IMG/VR virus record: IMGVR_UViG_3300021085_000136
Location: 1-30,264 of that record
Strand: one strand, 5' to 3'
DNA: 30,264 nucleotides
DNA from: a virus
Position numbers and translations under genes: made by a program. This document shows positions 7,701-16,300 of the stretch, piece by piece (the first letter of the stretch is position 1; every line of letters starts with the position of its first letter). The notes beneath the pieces were generated by a model, which searched no databases, was not told the origin of the DNA, and saw nothing but the letters and a program-made list of their open reading frames with translations.

Positions 7701-7912
7701 TCATAACCTAGCAGGGCAGCAGTATCTTCCTGAGATAAAGCTTCTAGTGATGGAAAGAACCTAGAAACCCCCTCAGCGGTCTTTACTACAATACCTTTTT
7801 GTTCCTGAGGGGTGGTAGCTCCATCGGAGAAGCCAAAACCCCTATCTGGAATGTTGGCTTCTACTGAGGCTCTGTCTACGTTCTGGTGCGGTGTTACGTG
7901 TACTTTTGCCAT
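4793..7912 (-). CDS. Modular tail fibre / receptor-binding protein
   Basis: This is a 1039-residue, Ser/Thr/Asn/Gly-rich, beta-rich protein at the distal end of the tail cassette. Two copies of a repeat common in phage fibres lie near residues 395-427 and 490-522 (IPDHDNLSGL...HLTQAQVALVD and IPDHNDLDGL...HLTNAQVNKVD). After them comes a receptor-domain-like block (RTTATEGNVRIYQEYI...SWTDFKRI) of the kind found in many fibres. A second module type, [YF]-x-[VI]-x-[TS]-x-x-[ED]-[FLW]-x-x-AL, starts near 222, 617 and 787, each followed by stretches that look like beta-helix. The first about 70 residues probably attach to the tail tip. AAGGAG is well placed before the ATG, and a TATATTTA box lies 24 nt upstream. 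It would determine host range. Confidence 0.88.
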   Translation of the reverse strand: MAKVHVTPHQNVDRASVEANIPDRGFGFSDGATTPQEQKGIVVKTAEGVSRFFPSLEALSQEDTAALLGYDGDVDGSTVKEAIDNLLAYVNQQSGNVTGSLFSQITIPIGQAGLQSLNDIVNANGWTSNTSANPNGNGFATGKFPNDTDKFVVYCNMGTEGPTPGGSNIYVRSQLQVAYNLTTNEISIRTGTYDFEEGRTPESIVAWDSWTSISGTGSSNKGLYTINTYDEFVAALADPIVADDGGNVSKTLIMQMQLFGTTPSTIFDVWGQEINIISPSAIAFSNSNPAIGGSALQFNSIYEISTTLPGDVEGCNIYFHTPTVAVVGYEYLVGEEVGLYFRGIEVIDPLALSTPLQVDMNGSPAQQSRYEQLNSSSNTTLTGSISKEYWDNTFEETPVTIPDHDNLSGLNVADYQHLTQAQVALVDAVPGIADAVNSNNNAITSLQNDKQDNLPDGVNPNHYLGWNGSDWASRQVSYSEITGTPTIPAIPDHNDLDGLQGGSTGQRNHLTNAQVNKVDGIPSEYYARKISLTSGNVDNPNTYGSGITVDDVSNDTLGGVLPNGYGMVRTTATEGNVRIYQEYIEKNSGVSYFRAYDGNTTSWTDFKRILNVDDVQSSSAFDVYTEADLIALSGGSVIDDSSKITLQKPIVLADLTTYDFDNNPQFDGMPIIVEANDTAQIFNRYDAGDGSGVNYPLDQESNGPRFNCTIILEAGATLNLSGAHGFYREIFLQGNATIITGSSSFNEMYYEKITLNGYTLTVTNPAQLVQKMWINTAESGSSSGGLDGVYSVSSLAEWQAALADTSFDEKVIFLNISAMSVAPDTNIPVYGVVSHYGTEIFQMSSTGTGSDKIIFSRQDSLTVSNLIFYNSKVVFGGFDKLDLDEVQVQVRGSVVSNANSSNFVVTALGFGETYVYEENINGNYSGSVLEQRWDNTTTSSGVNNINKATFDVFTQGGDASWSGNTNIEYTIIVPGCEVGDVVTLSPNSALYTKLMSLAGLQFTFYGYVSSNGFVQINVRVGSYLTLNAGDIIEVATIGD

Positions 7913-7935
7913 AATGTTTTATTCTCCTTATAGGG

Positions 7936-7943
7936 TAAATATA
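7936..7943 (-). promoter_or_regulatory. Late promoter-like box TATATTTA
   Basis: The box lies 24 nt before the tail-fibre ATG, partly beside the stop of the tail-tip gene. It is the only box of its class here without a hairpin in front, so it would add transcription to the fibre gene on top of readthrough. Confidence 0.4.
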
Positions 7944-7946
7944 ACA

Positions 7947-10900
7947 CTATTCGTCTGGGTCAGCATACGTTCCATCTTGAAACTCGTAATCAGGTGGATT
8001 CTGCACCCCTCCACTCCCTCCGTCAGGGTATCCTATAGAGTCATCTTTGAAGTCCCACTTATAAGGAGAGTTCTGCAAAACAAAGGTATCTACGTCTGTT
8101 TCTATATTCCCACCATCCCAGTAAGTATCTTCCAGAGTAGAGAATACAGCAGGAGGAATAGGCATATAAACTTCAAGCTGTACCTTACCGTTATAATAAT
8201 CTGGAGTTATACGCTGGACGAAACCATAACCTTCTGCTTCAAACCCAGTACCACCCGTATTAGTATGAAACCAAGTCTGTAACTTCACAGCATCCCCGAT
8301 ATCTAACTTCTGGGCCTCTGTAGCTACTCCTTCTTTGTAGACTGTGTGATTCATATTAACTTCGAATGTTACAGTCCACGCTTCAAATAGATGCCACAGA
8401 ATTATTCTCTCAGCTACCTTGTACATAGAATTTACTGGAGGTTGATTACCGCTATAAACGTAAGGAATATTCATATCGTAAAACCATTCCAACTCTTCTT
8501 CTTTTTCAGACTCTACTACAGCTTTAAAATACTTATTTGAAATTCTGTATCCGTCAAGAACTCGTGAAGCATTTCCATTAAGAGTATCCTCAAAAGTTTT
8601 ATATCCTGGACACGTAACCTTGTCCCCCTCAGCATCGTAGTTTACTGTAATAGTCTTATCTACTTTTTCCTTACCTGTATGGTAGTGAAATTTGAAAGTG
8701 AACTTAGATATGATTTCTGACATAGGGCGTAATTTAACACCTACACCAGAAGTTCTAATAATGTCAGAATCTTTAAATGTAAATGCTGAATTTTCGGATA
8801 ACTCTGTACGAGCAGGGTTGTAATAATTTAATTCATGATCCCTGTAATACAAAGATTTCAGAATTGCTCTGTCATTAGAGTTGAAAGTCACCAATCCTCT
8901 AACGTGTCTAGTTTCATTCTCTAGAACCTCGCTGACTGTACTTTGGTTTGTGAACTGAACCCTAGCCATCAAACCTTGTAAGGCTTTAGTAGCTGTACGG
9001 TCTGGAGTAGGAGCATACTTACCAAAACCTTCTCTAAACATCAGATTTTTGACTATATCGTTAGGTGACTCTTCGAGTCTATCTGAGGGGGTATTATTTG
9101 AGAGTAAATCCGTTCTACCATTAGTATGAACAAAGATGTTATCAGACTCGATATTAATCTCTCTAGAAGTCATAAGGTAGGCTTTATCATCACCTTCCAT
9201 CTGACCTCCGAAGTCATAAGTAGCGTGATCTGTACGCAGTACACTTAACGGAGAGATTCCTTTATATGTGCCGAAATCTCCATCTGTAGATTCAGAAGCA
9301 CCTGAGAAAAATGAGATTGTGTATCCAGTACAACTCCTCAAAAATTCAATTTCTTCATTGAAATATTTTTGCGGGATTGTAAGAATATTCTTACCTGTGT
9401 GGATAACGTAAGGAGTCTTTGGTAATCTACCTATCCAAGAACCGTCAGTAGGTCTGTTATCTAATTCATCTACAGGATCTAACCCTAGAGAATCCGAAAA
9501 CTCAGTAGATGTCCCGTCTTCGTTAGTTAGATACATATTCTGGTCAGCATCAAAATCGAAAAACTTATCATTACCCCCAATAACTGCTGGTCTGTTATAG
9601 AATATATGCCAACCATCATTAGAGTACAACTCATTCGTCAGGTCGGCTCCAGAATGACTTAAATAAACAGTGTCTGCAAATACTACTCTTGAAAGTCTAG
9701 GGTTTATGTGGTTAAGTGTGACTGTATATCTAAGACTCCCGCAAAATTTTTCAGCAGCATCTTTACCGGATACTCCATGCATATAGTTATAAGGAGATAC
9801 ACCATACTGGTCTATGTCATAGTCTGGACTAGCCCTCTCTAACCTTATAGCTTTAGAGATTACTATAGATACGTCAGTATCAGAACCTTCTAATCCGTTT
9901 ATGGTATCGGAATCTAGTTCGTAGTCGTAAGTCTGTTTGATGTCAGGAGCTATATCATTAAACCTATCTAGTGTTTGGTCAGCAGAGATTTGAGTGTTTC
10001 TTCTCATAAACCCTAGACCTAGAAGTTTAGATTGACCGGCCCTTCCTGGATGTACTGGGAATAAAGCGTTTGTAAACCCTGTAGTATCAGTAAGTTTTAG
10101 AGGTGTAGTAGAAGGGTATGTACTTCTGTCAAATGTACTAACAAAAGGGTTTTCGTAATCGTAAACCTGAGAAGGGCTGAACTCATTCCATAATATCCTA
10201 GACCATAACCCTGCAACTCTTCCAGAGATAAATTTAGATTTATCCGTAGCTTGATTTATTCTGTATACACTCCAAGCTGTAGAGAAACTTAAAAAGTCTA
10301 TATCTTCTGTGTTAGTAGTACCTGTCTCGTATGTACGGAAAATCAACCCCTCAAAATTTCTTGACTCCACAGAACTTAAAATTCCTGAAAATCCAGAGTC
10401 ATAAAATACTCCTGTACTAGAGTCTTTATACCAGGAAATTGAAGGGAAAGTATTAATCATACTAGGAGTGTATAAAGACATTCTCTCTTGCTGAGTCATA
10501 GTGTTCAAAGCTGGGTCTGTAGATTCTCCGTTAACCATATACTCAGAGTATTCATCCCAAGGTTTATAAAAACCTCCTTGGGCTGTGTGAATATTCACTC
10601 TTTTATATAACTCTAATCCGCTACCTTCATCGTCCTCTAGTAGTCGTACCGAATACTCCGTAGGTAATTCTAAAGAGTATTTATCTATATTAACTGAAGT
10701 AGCCCCTTGGGGGTAAATAGACCTGTCGACCTTACCTGAGCCGTTAGGGTTCTGAGTGTAGGTAAAAGGATTGGATGCGGTACAGGCAGAAACATTAAAA
10801 GTCCCTTTTACTTCTCCTATTATTCCTGTATCTGATGAATCATCTATAACAGCAGGTATTTTAATACTTGAAGTAGATTCTTGGTATGCAGTATAGGCAG

Positions 10901-12788
10901 GAGTATTAAGTAGGACATAACTAGAACCTTCTGCTTCCCCTTCTTGTGTTAAGTCTCTGGCTTCTAATACTGTATGTTTTGTAGAAGTTTCAACTAAATC
11001 TAACCCTTTTAGAGGTTTGAATTTTTTAGAGTCCGTATCGTAAGAAAACAGCTCAATTTCAGATTGGTTAACTTGAGGGGTGATTCCTCTATTAATAAAT
11101 CCGTCCTGTTGTTGGTAATCTGTAATTAATATTACAGCCTTCTCTTTAAGTTTCGCTAGATAGGTAGTCTCTGCAAAAGACTCTTCCGGGTCTTGCTCAT
11201 AAGGAGTGTCTGTAAGATCTAAGTAGAAGGAGACTGTACCGAAAACCTCCGCTATCTTATTCACTTTAAATAATTCGTACTCTTGAAATACTACTTTATC
11301 GTCATTAGCATCTACATTAGAAACTCCTGAAGTAGCGACAATACTTATGTATAAATCAGGAACTCTAGTAGTCGTAGTGAAGCTTAAAGCAGGTTTATCT
11401 GAAGTTACTCCTGGAATATCAGCGAAAGTTTTAGCTACGTCCAGCTTTGTATTAAGAGTAACTTTAATCTCGTCTGTGTCAGGCTTACTGACAACTTTAA
11501 ATTTCATATAAGTTGAATCGGACGTACTAACAAGAGGTAAAACTTGGTTCTTATTAACCACACTCTGCATCTTCGCATAGTCCCATCTACCATACGTTAC
11601 ATAGGCTATATTCCCTTGCTCGTCTTCATTGTCGGTTTGAGGATAAAGGTCGCTCAAGAGCTTGCTAGGTATCTTTTTATTGTAGTCTAATAATAATTTA
11701 GGCTCTACCTTTACAACATATTTATCGTAATCAAAATTTATCTCCATCGTATATCCGTGAGAATACTCGTGCGTTACTCCTGAAGTCCTGTCGTGAATAT
11801 AGAGAGTACAGAATGATCCATTCAGGTTACTCTGTAGAGTTTCCCAATGGAATCGGTCAGCATTAGAAATACCTACCGAGAACCCCTCAAGAGTTTCTAC
11901 TCCGTAGCCTTTAGAAATATCTGCGTACTTTACAGGAAAGCCAATACCTTTATCTACTATAGAATCAGCTTTGAAAACGGTTGGGTAATAAGGCTTGTCT
12001 AAATCTGTATCTATTGTGGAGTCACTGACAGCTAAATCTGCAAATGCAGCATACCTAATTCGACCACCGAAAAAGTTTATATCTGGATTATTTTCAGTAA
12101 CAAGTCTATTACTCGGCACTGAATCCTCTCCACACAATTCTTCTGTGATGTCTTCTTCAGTTACGGTAGGGTCTGTGTGGTAGGCAAACCAAATTTTTGC
12201 TGTATCTCTAGCGTAGAAAGTTTTGTTGTCTTCTGAGGGGGATAGTACAAAGTCAGCTTTGGTGTCTACCGAGTAATCAACAGAGATAGCATTTAGCGTA
12301 AAGTCTACTAGAAATTCATAAACTGGAGTAGTAGGTTTCAAACTACCTGTAGCAGGCTTGTATAGAAGAACTAAGTCGATAGAGAACAGGTTAGTGTCAG
12401 TCTCACCTTTAGGTTGCATCTCAACTATGGTGACTTCCATATCCATAAGGTTTATAGGTGCACCATCTTCGTAAGGGTCTAAGTCTGCTCCGAATACAAG
12501 CTCACCTTTGTTTAAAGTAATTACAGGATTGTTATCTCCTTCGTCAGAAGGTGTTCCGGTATTATCAATTAGATACTGCACTAGAGGTTGATAGTCAGGC
12601 CGAGTAATATTTTCCAGTGTGAACTTACCTAGAATCTCCTGCCTATCGTCACCGAAATTAATAAGGTCTACTGACCCATTAGTGTAAATAAGCTCTTTGA
12701 CAGACTTACCATCATTTACAGTGACCCCGCCTTCAAACCTAGTGTTTACGTCAAAGTGCTGTTCGTCATTAAAACCCTTGAATATCAT
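7947..12788 (-). CDS. Very large tail-tip / baseplate-hub protein (Tal-like by position)
   Basis: This 1613-residue protein is encoded between the distal-tail candidate and the fibre, where siphophages put the tail-associated (Tal or hub) protein. It has no signal or membrane segment. Residues about 1-170 look like a beta-rich ring domain. The region near 290-400 (EGFSVGISNADRFHWETLQ, FCTLYIHDRTSG, KLLLDYNKKIPSKLLSDLYP) resembles hub domains of other phages. The C-terminus, near 1515-1560 (YGFVQRITPDYYNGKVQLEVYMPIPP), looks like a beta-sandwich followed by a Gly/Pro/Asp tail. No peptidase or lysozyme motif was found. It is much longer than a minimal Tal, so extra host-binding domains are likely. 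It shares ATGA with the upstream gene. Confidence 0.75.
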   Translation of the reverse strand: MIFKGFNDEQHFDVNTRFEGGVTVNDGKSVKELIYTNGSVDLINFGDDRQEILGKFTLENITRPDYQPLVQYLIDNTGTPSDEGDNNPVITLNKGELVFGADLDPYEDGAPINLMDMEVTIVEMQPKGETDTNLFSIDLVLLYKPATGSLKPTTPVYEFLVDFTLNAISVDYSVDTKADFVLSPSEDNKTFYARDTAKIWFAYHTDPTVTEEDITEELCGEDSVPSNRLVTENNPDINFFGGRIRYAAFADLAVSDSTIDTDLDKPYYPTVFKADSIVDKGIGFPVKYADISKGYGVETLEGFSVGISNADRFHWETLQSNLNGSFCTLYIHDRTSGVTHEYSHGYTMEINFDYDKYVVKVEPKLLLDYNKKIPSKLLSDLYPQTDNEDEQGNIAYVTYGRWDYAKMQSVVNKNQVLPLVSTSDSTYMKFKVVSKPDTDEIKVTLNTKLDVAKTFADIPGVTSDKPALSFTTTTRVPDLYISIVATSGVSNVDANDDKVVFQEYELFKVNKIAEVFGTVSFYLDLTDTPYEQDPEESFAETTYLAKLKEKAVILITDYQQQDGFINRGITPQVNQSEIELFSYDTDSKKFKPLKGLDLVETSTKHTVLEARDLTQEGEAEGSSYVLLNTPAYTAYQESTSSIKIPAVIDDSSDTGIIGEVKGTFNVSACTASNPFTYTQNPNGSGKVDRSIYPQGATSVNIDKYSLELPTEYSVRLLEDDEGSGLELYKRVNIHTAQGGFYKPWDEYSEYMVNGESTDPALNTMTQQERMSLYTPSMINTFPSISWYKDSSTGVFYDSGFSGILSSVESRNFEGLIFRTYETGTTNTEDIDFLSFSTAWSVYRINQATDKSKFISGRVAGLWSRILWNEFSPSQVYDYENPFVSTFDRSTYPSTTPLKLTDTTGFTNALFPVHPGRAGQSKLLGLGFMRRNTQISADQTLDRFNDIAPDIKQTYDYELDSDTINGLEGSDTDVSIVISKAIRLERASPDYDIDQYGVSPYNYMHGVSGKDAAEKFCGSLRYTVTLNHINPRLSRVVFADTVYLSHSGADLTNELYSNDGWHIFYNRPAVIGGNDKFFDFDADQNMYLTNEDGTSTEFSDSLGLDPVDELDNRPTDGSWIGRLPKTPYVIHTGKNILTIPQKYFNEEIEFLRSCTGYTISFFSGASESTDGDFGTYKGISPLSVLRTDHATYDFGGQMEGDDKAYLMTSREINIESDNIFVHTNGRTDLLSNNTPSDRLEESPNDIVKNLMFREGFGKYAPTPDRTATKALQGLMARVQFTNQSTVSEVLENETRHVRGLVTFNSNDRAILKSLYYRDHELNYYNPARTELSENSAFTFKDSDIIRTSGVGVKLRPMSEIISKFTFKFHYHTGKEKVDKTITVNYDAEGDKVTCPGYKTFEDTLNGNASRVLDGYRISNKYFKAVVESEKEEELEWFYDMNIPYVYSGNQPPVNSMYKVAERIILWHLFEAWTVTFEVNMNHTVYKEGVATEAQKLDIGDAVKLQTWFHTNTGGTGFEAEGYGFVQRITPDYYNGKVQLEVYMPIPPAVFSTLEDTYWDGGNIETDVDTFVLQNSPYKWDFKDDSIGYPDGGSGGVQNPPDYEFQDGTYADPDE

Positions 12789-13315
12789 ACAATCTCTCCA
12801 GACTCGTCATCTAACATCTTCACTAAAGATACTTTATAAGTCCAGAAAATATTGTCGGCTTTTCTAGGTCTTTCAAGTTTAACTAATTTACATCTGTATC
12901 TTTTTGAAAAAGCTTCTACTTTATTCTCGTCATTCAACTGAGCATTACCTACAACAAAAGGGTCTAGTAGTGACAACTCTAGGTAAATTTCCTCTGTACG
13001 ATAAGATTTAAAAAATCTATTGAAAGCTTTAGCATTATCGTCTGTAAGGTCAAACTCCATGTGTGCGTGTCTAACAGAACCGTCCCCTCCATAAAAAGGA
13101 TCTATCGTACCTCCTTCAATTCTGGAACCTCTAAGGTATTTAACCGAGTCAGTCTTGACGGTATAGAATCTACTCATAATTTCAACCTCTGAGGGGGTTT
13201 TGATGAACGACCCTTCGGTTAAATCTAATACAGCATTTTCATCGGCAACCAAAACAAACCTGAAGAGTTTAGACCCCCTCAGGATTGCTTTTTGATTATA
13301 TTCTAATACTTCCAT
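12785..13315 (-). CDS. Distal tail protein candidate
   Basis: This 176-residue, beta-rich protein is encoded directly after the tape measure and before the large tail-tip protein, the usual place of the distal tail (Dit) protein that links tube and tip. It has no signal or membrane segment. Visible blocks are KLFRFVLVADENAVLDLTEG near the start and FSKRYRCKLVKLERPRKADNIFW near the end, alternating hydrophobic strands that would suit a ring-forming fold. It overlaps the tape-measure stop by one base and the tail-tip start by four. The assignment rests on gene order; a minor tail protein of another family is the alternative. Confidence 0.7.
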   Translation of the reverse strand: MEVLEYNQKAILRGSKLFRFVLVADENAVLDLTEGSFIKTPSEVEIMSRFYTVKTDSVKYLRGSRIEGGTIDPFYGGDGSVRHAHMEFDLTDDNAKAFNRFFKSYRTEEIYLELSLLDPFVVGNAQLNDENKVEAFSKRYRCKLVKLERPRKADNIFWTYKVSLVKMLDDESGEIV

Positions 13316-16300
13316 TAAATCCTCACTCTTGTATTTTTGTCGTAACCTCTAGCGTTCGTATCTTTCAACATCTCTGAGAATTTACGTCTATTTTCAGCTT
13401 CGTTATTCTGAATATCAGCAGGACTTGAACTCGAACCAGTGTAGGTAGTGGTAGGAGAATAACTAATATGATAAACATTACTTGTAGAGTTCTCAGAATT
13501 ATCATCTGAAGAGTAACCTTTATTTAAGTTATGTAGATTACGAGAACCCATACGAGCCATAGCGGAAGCATTAAGTACACCTTCCTGACCGTGTTCATTC
13601 ATCGTAACATTCGCATTAGCTCCTCTAGGCATACCACCATTAGCATACTTCTGAGAGTCTACCATATTCATCTGAACTGTAGCCAGTCCAGCAAGCATAG
13701 CTGTCTGAGCACTTGCGGCAATCATACCTGGAAGACCCATTGCAGCATAACCAGCCCAAGTACCCATAATAGCCTGAGCTGTGTTCAGTACGATTTGAGC
13801 TTTCTTGTATTTCTTCTCTTTCTGAAAAGCTTTCTTTTTAGCTTCTTCTTTATTTTTCTCTAAGAGAATATTTCTACGTTCTGCGGCTCTATCTGTAAGC
13901 ATACCTTGCTTATTAAGAGTATCAGTCCAAGACATAGCTCTCTTATACTTATCGTCAATCTGCTTAATCTCACGTTGATATTGTAAGTCTCGCATTTGCA
14001 TATAAGTGTTAGCTAGGTTGGTAACAGTAGAGTAATATTTTTGAGCTCCTGCTATCATCTGACCAAACATTTCATATCTGGCAGCCATACGTTCAGATTG
14101 TTGAGCCTTTTCAAAATCTTTAAAGTTTAAGGCTAATTGCTTCTGAGCATTTATGTATAGTTGAGCTTCTTTAGAACCTTCTTCGTACTCACCTTCAGCT
14201 ATACTTAAATTCATAGACAATTCATTATACCTAGCAGTCTGAGTATCTTTCTGAACTCCTCTTCTATTTTCTCCTGCTTGGTATTTTACAGCAGCAGAAG
14301 AGAATGGGTCGTAGGCCCACCCACCAGAAGATGAATAAGCGTTATAAGAGGATAGATTTCTCTGCTTATATGATTTACCAGCCATATCTGCATCAGATAG
14401 GGTCTTAGCAATTTTTTGTTGTTTCTGTACTGGTGTAAGAGCTTCTTTTAACGCTCCTGTAAATTCTATACCTGCATCACGCATTTGCTTCATCACTTCA
14501 ACAATATCGCCTGCTGTAGTGAATAATTGTAATGCTCTGTTGATTTCCTCTGGTGAAGAACTTCCAACTTTTTCCTTCCCAAAAACTTTAATAGCTTGAG
14601 CTTTCTTCTGAGCATCGGTAGCTGTCTCGTGGTTATAACCTTTCATCAAACCATTAATAACCTTAGCCATCTCTTTAACCTGAGCTGTCTGAGCATCAAT
14701 AAGTTTTTGTTGGATAGCCAATTCCCCTTCAGAGAATCTACCTGAAGCTTTCATCAAATCGTATTTTTGTTGTTCTTGGGCTTTCCTGTGAATACTCCCA
14801 GTATCGATTCCAGCAGTTTTACCCGGGGCCATTTCTTTGAAAATAACCTGTAATTTGTCAGCAATATTCTTATTAGCATTAACAGTCTGCTCGGCAATTT
14901 TGTGTTCTATTTCTAGACGTTTCTGGTCAAACCTTTTGTTAATAGCGTTAATCTGTTTTACATAATCAATACGTTGTTTTATAGAGTCTTCGTATTGTTT
15001 GGTCGTAGCAGTTTCTCTATTAATAAATTCTCTAATGGAATTATTGAGGGGGACAAAATAATCCTGTACGTCAAAGTTACCCAAAGAGATTTTACTCAGA
15101 CCACTACTTCTACGCCCTCCACCCTTTTTAGTAGAAACTGGGTCAGTGTTCATAGGAGATTTAGTAAACCCTACATCTTTCTGAAAACCTACCATATAAA
15201 GGTCTAGTAAGTTACCTCCTACTCTATTAGCTCTACTTTCCATCTTCTTAAAGAAATCTTTTGTAGAGTCTGAGCTAAGTTTAAAAGCTTTAAATGCTTG
15301 GTCTGCTTCACTTTTAGTTCTACCGGACTGAACTCGAGTATCGTAAGCGTGACCTATTTCAAACTTTATATCGTCTGCTGTTAGACCTTCCTTAGCTACT
15401 AATTTAACAGTAGCTCCGTACATTTTATTAAACTCAGATACTAAGGCTTGTATCTCTGTAGATATAGCTTGGGCATCAGCAGCAGTATAACCCTCAGCCC
15501 ACTCTCCGTTAGTTTTATTGTTTATATCTGCCATTTTAAGGCGTTTAGCGTTTAATACGGCTATTTTATCTACGGCTGTATCGTAAGCAGTCTTGACTTG
15601 AGCTTCTAACGAGTTACGAGTCATTTCAGGAGTGTCTGCAAGTTTATAAATACTTCTTAATTCTTCCACCACTTTATTATGTGCTTGTAACTGATTCTCG
15701 GCTATCCTGTCAGACTCCTCTGCTCTATGTAAAACTCTTTCTTGGTATGCAATCGACCTTTCATCTTTTCCTGTAAGTGCGTCTATAATAGATTGATTGA
15801 TAAAATTATCTGGGCCTAGTTCAGCACCTTTCAATTCACTTTTACGTCTCTCTAACTCTGCATAAGCTTCCATCACTTTAGCAGAAGTATTGTATTCTCT
15901 ATCAGTAATCTTTACAAGAGCTTTACTAGCCTCTGTAAGGTCGCTCTTATCCATTTTAGCATCTCTTGTAGTAAGGTTGTCTAAGGTGTGGAATATACCC
16001 TTATACATACTCTTAGCTTCCTGTACTGCTGCTATATGGCCCTGTGCTTTAAAAGTAGTTGAAACCATCTGACTTCTAGCAGCGTTGTTACCTATCTCGA
16101 TAGCCTGAAGACCTCCTAGTTTTTCAGAGATTTCATCAAGTCCAGCAATTACTGCATTTACAGGAGTCACTAACGCTTTATAAAAAGCTGAACCTATAGA
16201 ACCTATAGTATCGAAGACTGCACCGAAACCTTCTGTGATACTATCCATCAAACCTAAAATATTATGTTCGTTCCTTTTCCACCATTCTGTAACTTGGTCT

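Noticed and set aside
4793-7912. Diversity-generating retroelement target in the tail fibre
   Set aside because: No reverse transcriptase or template repeat is visible in the window.
7812-8282. Long plus-strand open frame opposite the fibre/tail-tip junction
   Set aside because: It is antisense to two well-supported genes and has an unlikely composition for a protein; a shadow of the minus-strand coding pattern.
13591-13863. Plus-strand frame with a hydrophobic end opposite the tape measure
   Set aside because: The hydrophobic run is the complement of the Lys-rich coiled coil of the tape measure; no start signal.
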